From: Lachnospiraceae bacterium
GTDB lineage: Bacteria; Bacillota; Clostridia; Lachnospirales; Lachnospiraceae
DNA length: 64,000 nt
Direction: 5' to 3'
Assembly (NCBI GenBank): GCA_017621815.1
Contig: JAGASK010000043.1
Location: 124,001-188,000, forward strand
The position numbers and the translations under genes were made by a program. Below the pieces are notes generated by a model. The model was not told the origin of the DNA and did no database searches. It was given only the letters and a program-made list of their open reading frames with translations. Positions 8,263 through 16,861 of the stretch are shown here, piece by piece (within the stretch, counting starts at the first letter, position 1; every line of letters begins with the position of its first letter).

Positions 8263-8688
8263 ATGACCGATACGGAACTGATTTTAAGTAAGCTTGATGA
8301 GATGCGAACAGAGCTGAAAGGTGACATACAGGATGTACGTATGGAGCTGAAAGGCGATATACAGGATGTACGTATGGAGCTGAAAGGCGATATACAGGAT
8401 GTGCGCACAGAGCTGAAAGATGATATGCAGAGTTTGCAGACAAGGCTGAATGAAAGTATGCAGGATATGCATATCGAACTTTGCGGGAAGATTGCAGCAG
8501 TACAGTCGGCAGTCAGTGATCTCAGGGAGCGAATGGATGTAATGGAATTCGGCCTTCAGACAGAGATTGAAAAAACATATGAGCTTGCGCAGGAGAATGC
8601 TCATAATATCAGGATTTTAATGGCTGACAGAGCCAGAAACTGCCAGCGGAAAGCTAAAATCAGATTAATTACGGATTATAAGAACTGA
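8263..8688 (+). CDS. Small hendecad-repeat coiled-coil protein, function unknown
   Basis: The 141-residue protein has no recognised enzymatic domain. Residues about 14-80 are 11-residue repeats of the form (V/M)R-x-ELKGDIQD, copied almost exactly three times and then diverging; hendecad spacing predicts a long right-handed or straight coiled coil. The second half has conventional heptads (VSDLRERMDVM) and a basic C-terminus (RARNCQRKAKIR). At DNA level the first four repeats are 33-bp tandem copies. There is no signal peptide or membrane segment. The start at 8263 has a strong AGGAAAGGAG ribosome site. Similar short repeat coiled coils are common in Clostridia without known role; a structural or DNA/membrane-tethering part is a guess. 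Confidence 0.75.
   Translation: MTDTELILSKLDEMRTELKGDIQDVRMELKGDIQDVRMELKGDIQDVRTELKDDMQSLQTRLNESMQDMHIELCGKIAAVQSAVSDLRERMDVMEFGLQTEIEKTYELAQENAHNIRILMADRARNCQRKAKIRLITDYKN
8311..8442 (+). repeat. 33-bp tandem repeat, four copies, in-frame
   Basis: Copies begin at 8311, 8344, 8377 and 8410, each starting GAGCTGAAAG. The second and third are nearly identical, the fourth diverged. Each encodes 11 residues, so copy-number change would keep the frame. Confidence 0.9.
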
Positions 8689-8769
8689 GATTGAAATTAA
8701 AAATGAAACATTTCTCAAAGAAAGGGCTTTGAGAATCTGGTCAGCGGATGCGGCCGGAGGATGGATATT

Positions 8770-8802
8770 ATGATGAAAATGATGATGATGAGAGAAAACT
8801 AA
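8770..8802 (+). CDS. Candidate Met-rich leader peptide (10 codons)
   Basis: GGAGG at 8756-8760 lies 9 bases before ATG 8770, which reads MMKMMMMREN and stops at 8800-8802 (six Met in ten). An in-frame ATG at 8761 would extend it to 13 residues but touches the ribosome site. The stop codon abuts the left arm of an intrinsic terminator, the layout of an attenuator leader. It could also be a chance ATG repeat; no function is known for the downstream HAD gene that would explain methionine sensing. Confidence 0.3.
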   Translation: MMKMMMMREN

Positions 8803-8837
8803 ACTGCTGCCGGGCATTATGCAAAGCAGCAGTTTTT
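8801..8837 (+). terminator. Intrinsic terminator between coiled-coil gene and HAD gene
   Basis: A 10-bp stem, AAACTGCTGC (8801-8810) with GCAGCAGTTT (8826-8835), is followed by a short T-run. A second hairpin upstream, TTCTCAAAG/CTTTGAGAA (8712-8735), has no T-run. Together they fill most of the gap 8689-8940. Confidence 0.7.
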
Positions 8838-8940
8838 ATGTATGACAATAAGTTTGTCCGCAAAGAGTGCAATCTATTGTTCGGGTCAATAGGAAGTTTA
8901 CAGAAAGTGCTTTTTGCTGTTATAGAAAAAAGGAAAGAAT

Positions 8941-9684
8941 ATGAAAAATTATATTTTTGATTTATACGGTACATTAGTTGATATACATACCAATGAAGCC
9001 AAAACTTCCCTGTGGAAGAATATGGCGTCCATATTTTCCATGATGGGAGCAGAATATGCGCCGTTTGAATTAAGGAAGCGATATAAGGAACTGGCAGCCT
9101 CGGAAAGTTTGCAGCAGCTTTCTTTTATGCAGGATAAATTTCATGATAAGAGGATTACGGAAGACGAAATAGAAATTCAATTGGAAAAGGTATTTTACAG
9201 GCTGTTTTCAGACAGGGGAATTGTGCCGGAGGAAAAACAGACAGCACAGCTCGGGATTACATTTCGAAGTTTGTCTTTAAGCTATATCAGACTTTATGAC
9301 GGCGTGCCGGAGCTTTTGCAGAGACTTAAGACGGCTGGTAAGAAGATATATCTTTTATCCAATGCCCAGCGCATGTTCACAGAACCGGAAATGAGGATGC
9401 TTGGGATTTATGATATGTTTGACGGTATTCTTTATTCTTCCGATGCAGGGGTAAAAAAACCTTCATTTTATTTTTACGATACTTTATTTCAAAGACATGG
9501 GCTTAAAAAGGAAGAATCCGTCATGATAGGGAATGAATACAGGGCTGATGTACTGGGGGCTGCGGAATATGGGATTAAGAGCATGTATGTATATACTGCC
9601 CAATCGGGGAAAAGACCGGAATCCCTTCCGGAAGGCTGCAAAGAGACAGGAAAAATATCAGAGGTTTTTCAGGAAGCTCTCTAA
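8941..9684 (+). CDS. HAD-superfamily hydrolase
   Basis: The 247-residue product shows the HAD phosphatase motifs in order: motif I FDLYGTLVD (nucleophile Asp7 and acid Asp15 region; Tyr replaces the usual Gly/Met after D-L), motif II LLSNAQ, motif III Lys in VKKPSF, motif IV GNEYRAD. A helical cap domain (about residues 20-105) sits between motifs I and II, as in subclass I enzymes such as YjjG-type nucleotidases. It most likely removes phosphate from a small metabolite; the substrate is unknown. A ribosome site (AAAAGGAAAG) lies just before ATG 8941. It is flanked upstream by a terminator and the Met-rich mini-ORF. Confidence 0.85.
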   Translation: MKNYIFDLYGTLVDIHTNEAKTSLWKNMASIFSMMGAEYAPFELRKRYKELAASESLQQLSFMQDKFHDKRITEDEIEIQLEKVFYRLFSDRGIVPEEKQTAQLGITFRSLSLSYIRLYDGVPELLQRLKTAGKKIYLLSNAQRMFTEPEMRMLGIYDMFDGILYSSDAGVKKPSFYFYDTLFQRHGLKKEESVMIGNEYRADVLGAAEYGIKSMYVYTAQSGKRPESLPEGCKETGKISEVFQEAL

Positions 9685-9702
9685 GCTGATTAAAAAAGTA
9701 AC

Positions 9703-9731
9703 TTGACAAATGATAAAACCGTTACTAATAT
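9703..9731 (+). promoter_or_regulatory. SigA promoter of the T-box/valS transcript
   Basis: TTGACA (9703-9708), 17 bp, TAATAT (9726-9731), about 20 bp after the HAD gene stop and directly ahead of the T-box leader. Confidence 0.75.
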
Positions 9732-9737
9732 AAAGTT

Positions 9738-10030
9738 AATGAATTCAAAGGTTATGACAAAGAGGAGTACCTGCATTCCTCTTCTAAAGAGAAAATGCTT
9801 CACAGGCTGAAAGGGCATTTGAAGAAAGGCGCAGGGAAGGTAGCTTTGGAACCGGAGGGCTGAAACCGTTTAAAGATGCAGATAACGGCGGGTAGGTTCT
9901 CACGTTTTATCCGCGTTACAGGATAAGGCTCTTAGAAATTCCCGGGAATTTCAGCAGCCGCAGAGTGATAAGAAAAGGTGGTACCGCGTAAATACGCCCT
10001 TTGCAGACAGTATTCTGCAGAGGGCTTTTT
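9738..10030 (+). promoter_or_regulatory. T-box leader (valine tRNA-sensing) of valS
   Basis: The leader has the hallmarks of a T-box: a stem I region starting near AGAGGAGTAC (about 9760-9770), the near-invariant T-box sequence AAAAGGTGGTACCGCG at 9973-9988, and a terminator directly behind it. When uncharged tRNA-Val binds, the T-box sequence pairs with the acceptor end and forms an antiterminator, so valS is read. GTA at 9840-9842, before CTTTGGAACC, is a candidate Val specifier codon; this should be checked by folding. Confidence 0.9.
9996..10030 (+). terminator. T-box attenuator terminator
   Basis: GCCCTTTGCAG (9996-10006) pairs with CTGCAGAGGGC (10015-10025; near perfect), followed by five T. 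It competes with the antiterminator formed by the T-box sequence just upstream. Confidence 0.88.
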
Positions 10031-10092
10031 GTGTGTCATGAAGGCTTCTGCAGAGAGGAAACCCAAATAGAGAGATAAGAAGGAGAACCAAG

Positions 10093-12753
10093 ATGAGCAA
10101 AGAACTTGCAAAAACTTATGATCCCAAGGGGATTGAAGACAGGCTTTATCAAAAATGGCTGGATAAGAAATATTTCCACGCAGAAGTAGACCATTCCAGA
10201 ACACCTTTTACCATTGTGATTCCGCCTCCAAATATTACAGGCCAGCTTCACATGGGGCATGCCCTTGACAATACCATGCAGGATATTTTAATCCGCTATA
10301 AAAGAATGCAGGGTTACAATGCGTTGTGGCAGCCGGGCACGGATCATGCCAGCATTGCAACGGAAGTGAAGATTATAGAAAAACTGAAAGAAGAGGGCAT
10401 TAATAAGGAAGACCTTGGCAGAGAAGGATTTTTAGAACGTGCATGGGAGTGGAAAAAGGAGTACGGCGGACGTATTATCAGCCAGCTGAAAAAGCTGGGT
10501 TCTTCCTGCGACTGGGACAGAGAGCGTTTTACCATGGACGAAGGCTGCAATAAGGCTGTTACCGAGGTTTTCTGCAAGATGCATGAAAAAGGCTGTATTT
10601 ACAAGGGCAGCCGCATTATCAACTGGTGTCCTGTTTGTAATACTTCCATTTCCGACGCGGAGGTTGAGTATCAGGAGCAGGCAGGTCATTTCTGGCACAT
10701 TAAATATCCTTTGATTGAGGATGACGGCAGTGTAAGCACCACTCGTTTTCTGGAATTTGCAACAACAAGACCGGAAACCATGCTGGGAGATACTGCGGTA
10801 GCGGTTAATCCTGAGGATGACAGATATAAGGATATTGTAGGAAAGAAGCTTCTGCTTCCCATTGTAAACAGGGAAATTCCCATTGTTGCCGATTCCTATG
10901 TAGACATGGAATTCGGAACAGGTGTTGTTAAGATTACACCGGCTCATGACCCGAATGACTTTGAAGTGGGAAAACGTCATGGCCTTCCTGAAATCAATAT
11001 TTTAAATGATGATGCTACGATTAATGAAAACGGCGGTAAGTTCTGCGGCATGGACCGCTATGAAGCAAGAAAAGCCATTGTTAAGGAACTGGATGAAATG
11101 GGGCTTCTTGTACGCATTGAAGATTATTCCCACAATGTAGGAACCCATGACAGATGCAAGACGACCATTGAGCCTATGATTAAGCAGCAGTGGTTCGTTA
11201 AAATGGATGAACTGATTAAGCCCGCAGTAGAAGCGGTAAAATCAGGTGATATCCAGCTTATTCCTAAAAGAATGGAAAAGACCTACTTTAACTGGACTGA
11301 CAATATCCGTGACTGGTGTATTTCCAGACAGCTCTGGTGGGGACACAGAATTCCCGCTTATTATTGCGATAAATGCGGTGAAACCGTGGTAAGCGCAAGT
11401 GCGCCTTCAAAGTGCCCTAAGTGCGGTCATAACCATTTTACACAGGACCCTGATACGCTGGATACCTGGTTTTCCTCTGCATTATGGCCTTTTTCAACCT
11501 TAGGCTGGCCTGAGCAGACAGAGGATTTGAAATATTTCTATCCTACAGATGTTCTGGTAACAGGTTATGATATTATTTTCTTCTGGGTAATCCGCATGAT
11601 TTTCTCCGGTTTTGAGCAGATGGGAGAAAAACCCTTTAAGACCGTATTATTCCATGGCCTTGTAAGAGATTCCCAGGGACGTAAAATGAGTAAGTCTCTA
11701 GGAAACGGAATAGACCCTCTTGAAATTATTGATCAGTATGGCGCAGATGCCCTTCGTCTCACTTTGATAACCGGTAATGCCCCCGGAAACGATATGCGTT
11801 TCTATTATGAAAGAGTAGAAGCAAGCAGGAACTTTGCAAACAAGATTTGGAATGCGTCACGTTTTATCATGATGAACATGCCGGAAGAGGAGCTGAAAGC
11901 AGAGAATCCTTCCTTAGAGCCTGTTGATAAGTGGATTCTTTCCAAACTGAATACATTGATTAAAGATGTAACTGACAATATGGACAGCTTTGAACTGGGT
12001 ATTGCTGTTCAGAAGGTTTATGATTTTATCTGGGATGAGTTCTGTGACTGGTATATTGAAATGGTGAAGCCCCGCCTCTACAATTCCGATAATCAGTCCA
12101 GTAAGGATGCGGCTTTGTGGACTTTGAAAACAGTATTGATTGATGCGTTAAAGCTGCTTCATCCTTATATGCCTTTCATTACGGAAGAAATTTTCTGCAC
12201 GCTGCAGTCCGAAGAAGAATCCATTATGATTTCCAGGTGGCCTGAGTATAAGGCGGAATGGAATTTTGAAAAGGAAGAAAAGGACATCGAAATTATTAAA
12301 GAGGCTGTCAGGGGCATCAGAAATGTCCGCACGGAAATGAATGTAGCTCCCAGCAGAAAAGCTTTTGTTTATGTGGTCAGCGAAAATGAGGATATCATAA
12401 ATGCATTTACGGAAGGAAAGCTGTTCTTTGAATCTCTTGCTTATGCTTCAGAGGTTGCCATTCAGAAGGATAAGACAGGAATTGCTGATGATGCGGTATC
12501 CGTAGTGATTGCAAATGCGACTCTGTATATTCCTTTTGCCGAGCTGGTTGATATCAGCCAGGAAATTGAGCGTCTTCAGAAAGAGGAAAAGCGTCTTACC
12601 GGAGAACTGGCACGTGTTAACGGAATGCTGAACAATGAAAAATTTATATCGAAGGCGCCGGAAGCAAAGGTGGCGGAAGAACGGGCAAAGCTTGAAAAGT
12701 ATACGCAGATGATGGAGCAGGTAAAGGAAAGACTTGCCCAGCTTCAGAAATAA
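10093..12753 (+). CDS. valS: Valyl-tRNA synthetase
   Basis: The 886-residue product is a full-length class I synthetase that joins valine to tRNA-Val. Visible features: the HIGH-type motif HMGH near residue 53 within [18 protein letters not shown], the CP1 editing domain (about 190-345) with [16 protein letters not shown], a zinc-ribbon-like insert with CDKCGET and CPKCGHN, the KMSKS loop [11 protein letters not shown] near residue 532, an anticodon-binding helical domain, and a C-terminal coiled coil (about 820-886, [13 protein letters not shown]) that binds the tRNA corner. ATG 10093 follows an AAGGAG site at 10079-10084. Controlled by the upstream T-box. Confidence 0.97.
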   Translation: MSKELAKTYDPKGIEDRLYQKWLDKKYFHAEVDHSRTPFTIVIPPPNITGQLHMGHALDNTMQDILIRYKRMQGYNALWQPGTDHASIATEVKIIEKLKEEGINKEDLGREGFLERAWEWKKEYGGRIISQLKKLGSSCDWDRERFTMDEGCNKAVTEVFCKMHEKGCIYKGSRIINWCPVCNTSISDAEVEYQEQAGHFWHIKYPLIEDDGSVSTTRFLEFATTRPETMLGDTAVAVNPEDDRYKDIVGKKLLLPIVNREIPIVADSYVDMEFGTGVVKITPAHDPNDFEVGKRHGLPEINILNDDATINENGGKFCGMDRYEARKAIVKELDEMGLLVRIEDYSHNVGTHDRCKTTIEPMIKQQWFVKMDELIKPAVEAVKSGDIQLIPKRMEKTYFNWTDNIRDWCISRQLWWGHRIPAYYCDKCGETVVSASAPSKCPKCGHNHFTQDPDTLDTWFSSALWPFSTLGWPEQTEDLKYFYPTDVLVTGYDIIFFWVIRMIFSGFEQMGEKPFKTVLFHGLVRDSQGRKMSKSLGNGIDPLEIIDQYGADALRLTLITGNAPGNDMRFYYERVEASRNFANKIWNASRFIMMNMPEEELKAENPSLEPVDKWILSKLNTLIKDVTDNMDSFELGIAVQKVYDFIWDEFCDWYIEMVKPRLYNSDNQSSKDAALWTLKTVLIDALKLLHPYMPFITEEIFCTLQSEEESIMISRWPEYKAEWNFEKEEKDIEIIKEAVRGIRNVRTEMNVAPSRKAFVYVVSENEDIINAFTEGKLFFESLAYASEVAIQKDKTGIADDAVSVVIANATLYIPFAELVDISQEIERLQKEEKRLTGELARVNGMLNNEKFISKAPEAKVAEERAKLEKYTQMMEQVKERLAQLQK

Positions 12754-12798
12754 TTAATAATTGTGACAGAAACTTTTAATGTCGATTGCAGATGGGTA

Positions 12799-12807
12799 TG
12801 CTATAAT
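12799..12807 (+). promoter_or_regulatory. Extended -10 promoter of the desulfoferrodoxin gene
   Basis: TGC-TATAAT at 12799-12807 is an extended -10; the -35 region is poor. It lies 28 bp before the start codon. Confidence 0.5.
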
Positions 12808-12835
12808 GTATATGTTTTAAGGAGGTAATGACAAA

Positions 12836-13204
12836 ATGAAATTTTATGTATGTGAGCATTGCGGAAATATCATTGAATTTGCTAAAAATGTGGGTGTGCC
12901 GGTAATGTGCTGCGGTCAGAAAATGACAGAACTGATTCCCGGTACTTCCGATGGCGCAGCTGAGAAACATGTTCCGGTTGTGGAGGTAAATGGCAATCAG
13001 GTACTGGTAAAAATAGGGGCTGTGGAACATCCTATGGTGAAAGAGCACTATATTGAGTGGATTGTCATTGAAACTAAAAAAGGAATCCAGAAAGTGAACC
13101 TTACGCCCGGGGATGCGCCTGCAGCAGAATTTTTATTAACTGAAGGCGATGAATTTGTTGCGGCATATGCTTATTGTAATATCCATGGATTATGGAAAGC
13201 ATAA
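12836..13204 (+). CDS. dfx: Desulfoferrodoxin (superoxide reductase, 2Fe type)
   Basis: The 122-residue product has both iron centres of a two-iron superoxide reductase. Centre I is the desulforedoxin-like knuckle with Cys6, Cys9, Cys25 and Cys26. Centre II is the catalytic site with His45 (in EKHVP, Lys44 next to it), His65, His71, Cys114 and His117 (CNIHGLWK). It reduces superoxide to hydrogen peroxide without producing oxygen, the usual defence of strict anaerobes. The ribosome site AAGGAGG is 10 bases upstream. The gene stands alone between its own promoter and a terminator. Confidence 0.95.
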   Translation: MKFYVCEHCGNIIEFAKNVGVPVMCCGQKMTELIPGTSDGAAEKHVPVVEVNGNQVLVKIGAVEHPMVKEHYIEWIVIETKKGIQKVNLTPGDAPAAEFLLTEGDEFVAAYAYCNIHGLWKA

Positions 13205-13236
13205 ACAAGGGAAGTATTATATGGTAAGAATGAACG

Positions 13237-13263
13237 GCCGGGAGTTTTGCTCCCGGCTGTTTT
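13237..13263 (+). terminator. Intrinsic terminator after dfx
   Basis: GCCGGGAG (13237-13244), TTTTG loop, CTCCCGGC (13250-13257), then TGTTTT. Confidence 0.8.
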
Positions 13264-13316
13264 CGCAGCAAATATATAGGTAAAATACTATAGGTATAAT
13301 AAAACATATGTATTTT

Positions 13317-13334
13317 ACAAATAATAATATTTGT
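13317..13334. promoter_or_regulatory. Palindrome upstream of the chromate transporter operon, possible operator
   Basis: ACAAATA (13317-13323), ATAA, TATTTGT (13328-13334) is a perfect 7-bp dyad 45 bp before the operon start. A wider imperfect dyad, TAAAATAC (13281-13288) with GTATTTTA (13310-13317), flanks a TATAAT at 13295-13300. The LysR regulator at the end of the operon is the natural candidate to bind here. Confidence 0.4.
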
Positions 13335-13378
13335 GGTAAATTTTTTCATGGAAAAAGAAAAGAGTAATGGAGGGCATT

Positions 13379-13948
13379 ATGAAAAAGGATTATAGTAAAT
13401 TATGGACATTGTTTAAATCCATGTTTGTGTTAAGCGCCTTTACCTTTGGCGGAGGATTTGTAATTGTTTCCCTGATGAAAAAGAAATTTGTAGAAGAATT
13501 AAAATGGCTTGAAGAAGATGAAATGCTTGATGTGACTGCAATTACACAGTCATCCCCGGGACCGCTTCCGGTGAATGCATCTGTAATTATCGGTTACCGG
13601 ATGGCAGGTGTTGTGGGTTCGTTAACAGCCATATTGGGAACGATACTTCCGCCCATGATTATTATCTCCGTTATTTCACTGTTTTATGAACAGTTCCGCA
13701 CCAATCCCTATATTGCCACTGCATTGCAGGTTATGAGGGCAGGTGTGGCTGCGGTTATCTTTGATGTGGTGATCAATTTAGCAGGCAATGTTTTAAAGAC
13801 AAAAAGAATGTTGTATATTATAATGATGATAACAGCATTTATTGCAACTTACCTTTTGGACGTCAGCGCAATGATTGTAATTTTGACATGTCTCGGAATC
13901 GGACTTATTGATTTGGCATTGACTCTTAAGAAAGGCAGGGTGGCATAA
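13379..13948 (+). CDS. chrA: Chromate transporter, first half-size subunit
   Basis: The 189-residue membrane protein belongs to the short-chain CHR family, in which two adjacent half-length genes replace one long ChrA. It has the family motif FTFGGGFVIVSLM near the N-terminus and QSSPGPLPVNASVIIGYRMAG (two short pieces of the TPGP-type motif) before about four to five hydrophobic helices. CHR proteins are proton-coupled anion exporters, mostly known for chromate; the natural anion in gut Clostridia is not known. ATG 13379 is preferred over ATG 13367 because GGAGGG at 13369-13374 lies just before it. Its stop touches the start of the partner gene. Confidence 0.85.
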   Translation: MKKDYSKLWTLFKSMFVLSAFTFGGGFVIVSLMKKKFVEELKWLEEDEMLDVTAITQSSPGPLPVNASVIIGYRMAGVVGSLTAILGTILPPMIIISVISLFYEQFRTNPYIATALQVMRAGVAAVIFDVVINLAGNVLKTKRMLYIIMMITAFIATYLLDVSAMIVILTCLGIGLIDLALTLKKGRVA

Positions 13949-14521
13949 ATGTTATTATTAAAATTATTTTTTGCTTTTATTCAGGTAGGTTTGTTCAGTG
14001 TAGGCGGAGGTTATGCGGCAATTCCGCTGATTCAGGAACAGATTGTTAATATTTACGGGCTGATGACATTGGAGGAATTTTCTGATTTAATTACGGTGGC
14101 GGAAATGACGCCGGGGCCGATTTCCATTAATTCGGCAACCTTTGTGGGAATGAGAATTGCGGGAATACCCGGAGTACTCATCTGTACAATCGGCTGTATT
14201 ATTCCGTCATTCTGCATCTGCCTTATCCTGGCACATTTCTACTATAAGTACCGTACAGTAAGCGGGGTTCAGGTGGTACTTGGTGCCATGCGCCCGGCAG
14301 TAGTGGCGCTCATTGCTTCAGCAGGTGCATCCATTCTTATGCTGGGATTGTTTCAGGCCGAAATACAGGATGTGGTGCTTGGAAATATCAGAGTGGTTGA
14401 GCTTGGTATTTTTGCCGCAGCATTATTTATTCTCAGAAAATTTAAGGTAAGCGCCATAGCCATTATTCTGGGCAGCGGCGTGACAGGAACTGTTATATAT
14501 GCGCTGATGGGCGCAATATAA
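13949..14521 (+). CDS. chrA: Chromate transporter, second half-size subunit
   Basis: The 190-residue product is the companion CHR half: FSVGGGYAAIPLIQEQ near the start, AEMTPGPISINSATFVG at about residues 50-66, then hydrophobic helices. The stop of the first half (13946-13948) directly abuts this ATG, so the two are made together and probably form a heterodimer with opposite membrane orientation, as proposed for split CHR proteins. A LysR-type regulator follows 15 bases later on the same strand. Confidence 0.87.
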   Translation: MLLLKLFFAFIQVGLFSVGGGYAAIPLIQEQIVNIYGLMTLEEFSDLITVAEMTPGPISINSATFVGMRIAGIPGVLICTIGCIIPSFCICLILAHFYYKYRTVSGVQVVLGAMRPAVVALIASAGASILMLGLFQAEIQDVVLGNIRVVELGIFAAALFILRKFKVSAIAIILGSGVTGTVIYALMGAI

Positions 14522-14535
14522 GACTGGAGGCAGGT

Positions 14536-15414
14536 ATGACAATCCGTCATCTTGAAATATTTACGGCAGTAGCAGATACTGGTGGAATGAGTGCGGCAGC
14601 AAAGAAAATGCATATATCCCAGCCCACGGTCAGTCAGGCTGTTGCCGAGATGGAGAGATATTACGGAGTAAAGCTTTTTGAAAGGCTTTCACAGAAAATT
14701 TATTTAACAAAGGAAGGAGAGCTTATGCTCTCTTTTTCCCGTCATATACTTGATTCCTTTGTACAAATGGAAAAGGCTGTAGAGTGTGCTGCAAAAAAGA
14801 GCAGTCTGCGTATAGGGTGCAGCGTATCTGTGGGAACCTGTCTTATTAATGACATATTGGATGAGGCAAAAGAAAGAATGCCGGAATGTGAAATAAGTGT
14901 TTTAGTGGCAAATTCATCGGATATTGAGCAGGCTATTTTAAATAATGAAGTGGATTTGGGGATTGTGGAAGGAATTTTAAGAAGCAGGGATTTAGTGATA
15001 ACACCTGTATGTGAAGATGAACTGGTTGTTGTGTGCGGAAAAGACCATGAACTTGCACAAAAAGAAAAAGTTACTCTGGATATGCTGGAAGGTCAGGATT
15101 ATATCAGCAGGGAAAGCGGCAGCACGGAAAGAAATCAGATAGAAAAAATATTTGAAGACAGGGGCATTTATTTGAAAAGAACTTTTTGCAGCATGAATAC
15201 GGAGGCAATAAAGAACGCTGTTATCCGGGGGCGGGGAATAGCTGTTTTTTCTAAAAGAATCGTGGAAAATGAGCAGAAGGCAGGAGATATTGTTATCCTG
15301 CCGTTAGAAGAGCTTCCGGTAACCAGATATATTAATATGGCAATACACAAAAATAAATATATATCACCGGGCATTAATATGATAAAAGAAATTTTGGAAG
15401 TACAGGAGAATTAA
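14536..15414 (+). CDS. LysR-family transcriptional regulator
   Basis: The 292-residue product has an N-terminal winged helix-turn-helix (MSAAAKKMHISQPTVSQAVA, residues 16-35) and a C-terminal two-lobed effector-binding domain (about 90-290), the standard LysR layout. The opening TIRHLEIFTAVADTGGMSAAA is typical. LysR proteins usually control an adjacent gene or operon in answer to a small molecule; here the chromate transporter pair immediately upstream on the same strand is the likely target, unlike the usual divergent arrangement. Ribosome site GGAGG precedes ATG 14536. Confidence 0.9.
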   Translation: MTIRHLEIFTAVADTGGMSAAAKKMHISQPTVSQAVAEMERYYGVKLFERLSQKIYLTKEGELMLSFSRHILDSFVQMEKAVECAAKKSSLRIGCSVSVGTCLINDILDEAKERMPECEISVLVANSSDIEQAILNNEVDLGIVEGILRSRDLVITPVCEDELVVVCGKDHELAQKEKVTLDMLEGQDYISRESGSTERNQIEKIFEDRGIYLKRTFCSMNTEAIKNAVIRGRGIAVFSKRIVENEQKAGDIVILPLEELPVTRYINMAIHKNKYISPGINMIKEILEVQEN

Positions 15415-15416
15415 TT

Positions 15417-16712
15417 ATGCAAACATATGAAGAGGTGCAGCGGTACATTTCGGATATCCCCAAGTTTGCGGGAAAGCATACCCTGGAGGATACAAAAAAG
15501 CTGCTGAAACAGATAACGGGCAGCAGCATTGACAGTAAAATCATTCATATTGCAGGCACAAACGGAAAAGGCTCCGTTTGCGCCTATCTGCGCTCTGTTC
15601 TTATGGAGAGCGGATGCAGCACAGGGATGTTTATATCGCCCCATCTGGAAACTATGAGAGAGAGAATCTGCTTTGGAAAGGAAATGATCTCAGAAGAGGA
15701 TTTTACAACTGCATTTGAAAGTGTGAAGGCAGTTCTTCCTGATGACCCGAAGCAGCATCCTTCTTTTTTTGAATACCTTTTTCTTATGGCAATGTCATAT
15801 TTTAAAGAAAAGAAACCGGAATATATTATTCTGGAAACAGGACTGGGCGGCAGGCTGGATGCGACTAACAGTATAGAACATCCGGAAGTGTGTGTGATTA
15901 CGGAAATCGGATATGACCATATGCAGTATCTGGGGGATACACTGGAACAGATTGCAGCGGAAAAAGCAGGGATTATTAAGAAGAATGTGCCTGTGGTATT
16001 TGTCGATAAACGTAAGGAAGTAACAGAGGTTTTAAAGAATTATGCCCAAAAAGCGGGCAGCATGGCAGTTATTATCGGAAAAGATAATATTTCAGATGTG
16101 AATATCCATAATAAAACCATTGATTTTTCTTTTCATACTGGTTATTATAATTATGTTAGTCTTTTTCTTGAGACAACTGCCCTGTATCAGACAGAAAATG
16201 CCTCACTTGCCGTAAGTGCGGCGGAGATTCTGTCAAAACAGGACAAAAGAATTTGTGAACAGACCATAAGAAAAGGACTGAAGAGGGCACACTGGCCGGG
16301 AAGGATGGAAGAGGTCCTTCCGGGAATATTTCTGGATGGTGCCCATAATGAGGACGGGATAGAAGCATTTTTGGATTCAGTTAAAAACAGCGAATGCAAA
16401 GGCAGAAGATTTTTGCTTTTCGGTGTTGTTTCGGACAAGCAGTACGGGAAGATGATAAAGCAGATTGCAGATGCAGGCTTATTTTCGGAAGTGGCAGCAA
16501 CAGTTTTGGAATCGGATAGAAGTGCTTCTTATAATAAATTAAGAGAAATTTGGGGGCAATATAAGGTTTATTGCAGCTTCCATAAAAGTGCAGAAGAAGC
16601 ATATTATCATTTATTATCGGATAGAGAAGATGCAGATGTCATTTATATTGCCGGTTCATTGTATTTGATAGGGCAGATGAAGACCCTGATAAGGAGAATA
16701 CCGGATGATTGA
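15417..16712 (+). CDS. folC: Bifunctional folylpolyglutamate synthase/dihydrofolate synthase
   Basis: The 431-residue product fits FolC: N-terminal Mur-ligase-like ATPase domain with the P-loop HIAGTNGKGSVCAYL (near residue 45), FISPHL, the conserved ETGLGGRLDATN, and a C-terminal domain containing PGRMEEV and DGAHNEDG. It adds glutamate to dihydropteroate and to folates in the cytosol. The start lies 2 bases after the LysR stop. Its last 8 bases overlap the start of a 50-residue gene. Confidence 0.93.
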   Translation: MQTYEEVQRYISDIPKFAGKHTLEDTKKLLKQITGSSIDSKIIHIAGTNGKGSVCAYLRSVLMESGCSTGMFISPHLETMRERICFGKEMISEEDFTTAFESVKAVLPDDPKQHPSFFEYLFLMAMSYFKEKKPEYIILETGLGGRLDATNSIEHPEVCVITEIGYDHMQYLGDTLEQIAAEKAGIIKKNVPVVFVDKRKEVTEVLKNYAQKAGSMAVIIGKDNISDVNIHNKTIDFSFHTGYYNYVSLFLETTALYQTENASLAVSAAEILSKQDKRICEQTIRKGLKRAHWPGRMEEVLPGIFLDGAHNEDGIEAFLDSVKNSECKGRRFLLFGVVSDKQYGKMIKQIADAGLFSEVAATVLESDRSASYNKLREIWGQYKVYCSFHKSAEEAYYHLLSDREDADVIYIAGSLYLIGQMKTLIRRIPDD

Positions 16713-16857
16713 TTTTGAAGAAGAATTAAAGAAGTTTCATCCCAGCCTTGAGGTTGAGGATGCAGTGGAGGCTATCTATAACCAGGATTTAACGGATATG
16801 GCCGATATATTGATTAAAATGGTTGAAAAGACAAAAGAGAAGGAAGAACAGGAGTAG
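16705..16857 (+). CDS. Small acidic protein, function unknown (50 residues)
   Basis: A short frame reads MIDFEEELKKFHPSLEVEDA to a Glu/Lys-rich end and stops at 16855-16857. ATG 16705 has a near-ideal ribosome site, AAGGAGA at 16691-16697, 7 bases upstream, and overlaps the folC stop by 8 bases, so translation is coupled. Its own stop precedes the next gene by only 4 bases and its 3' end carries that gene's AGGAG site. The peptide is predicted to be two helices without Cys or membrane segment. The tight packing argues that it is real; I do not recognise a family. Confidence 0.7.
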   Translation: MIDFEEELKKFHPSLEVEDAVEAIYNQDLTDMADILIKMVEKTKEKEEQE

Positions 16858-16861
16858 CGGC

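Noticed and set aside
8748-8960. 70-residue frame before the HAD gene
   Set aside because: It contains the intrinsic terminator, has no ribosome site, overlaps the HAD start and has an unconvincing composition.
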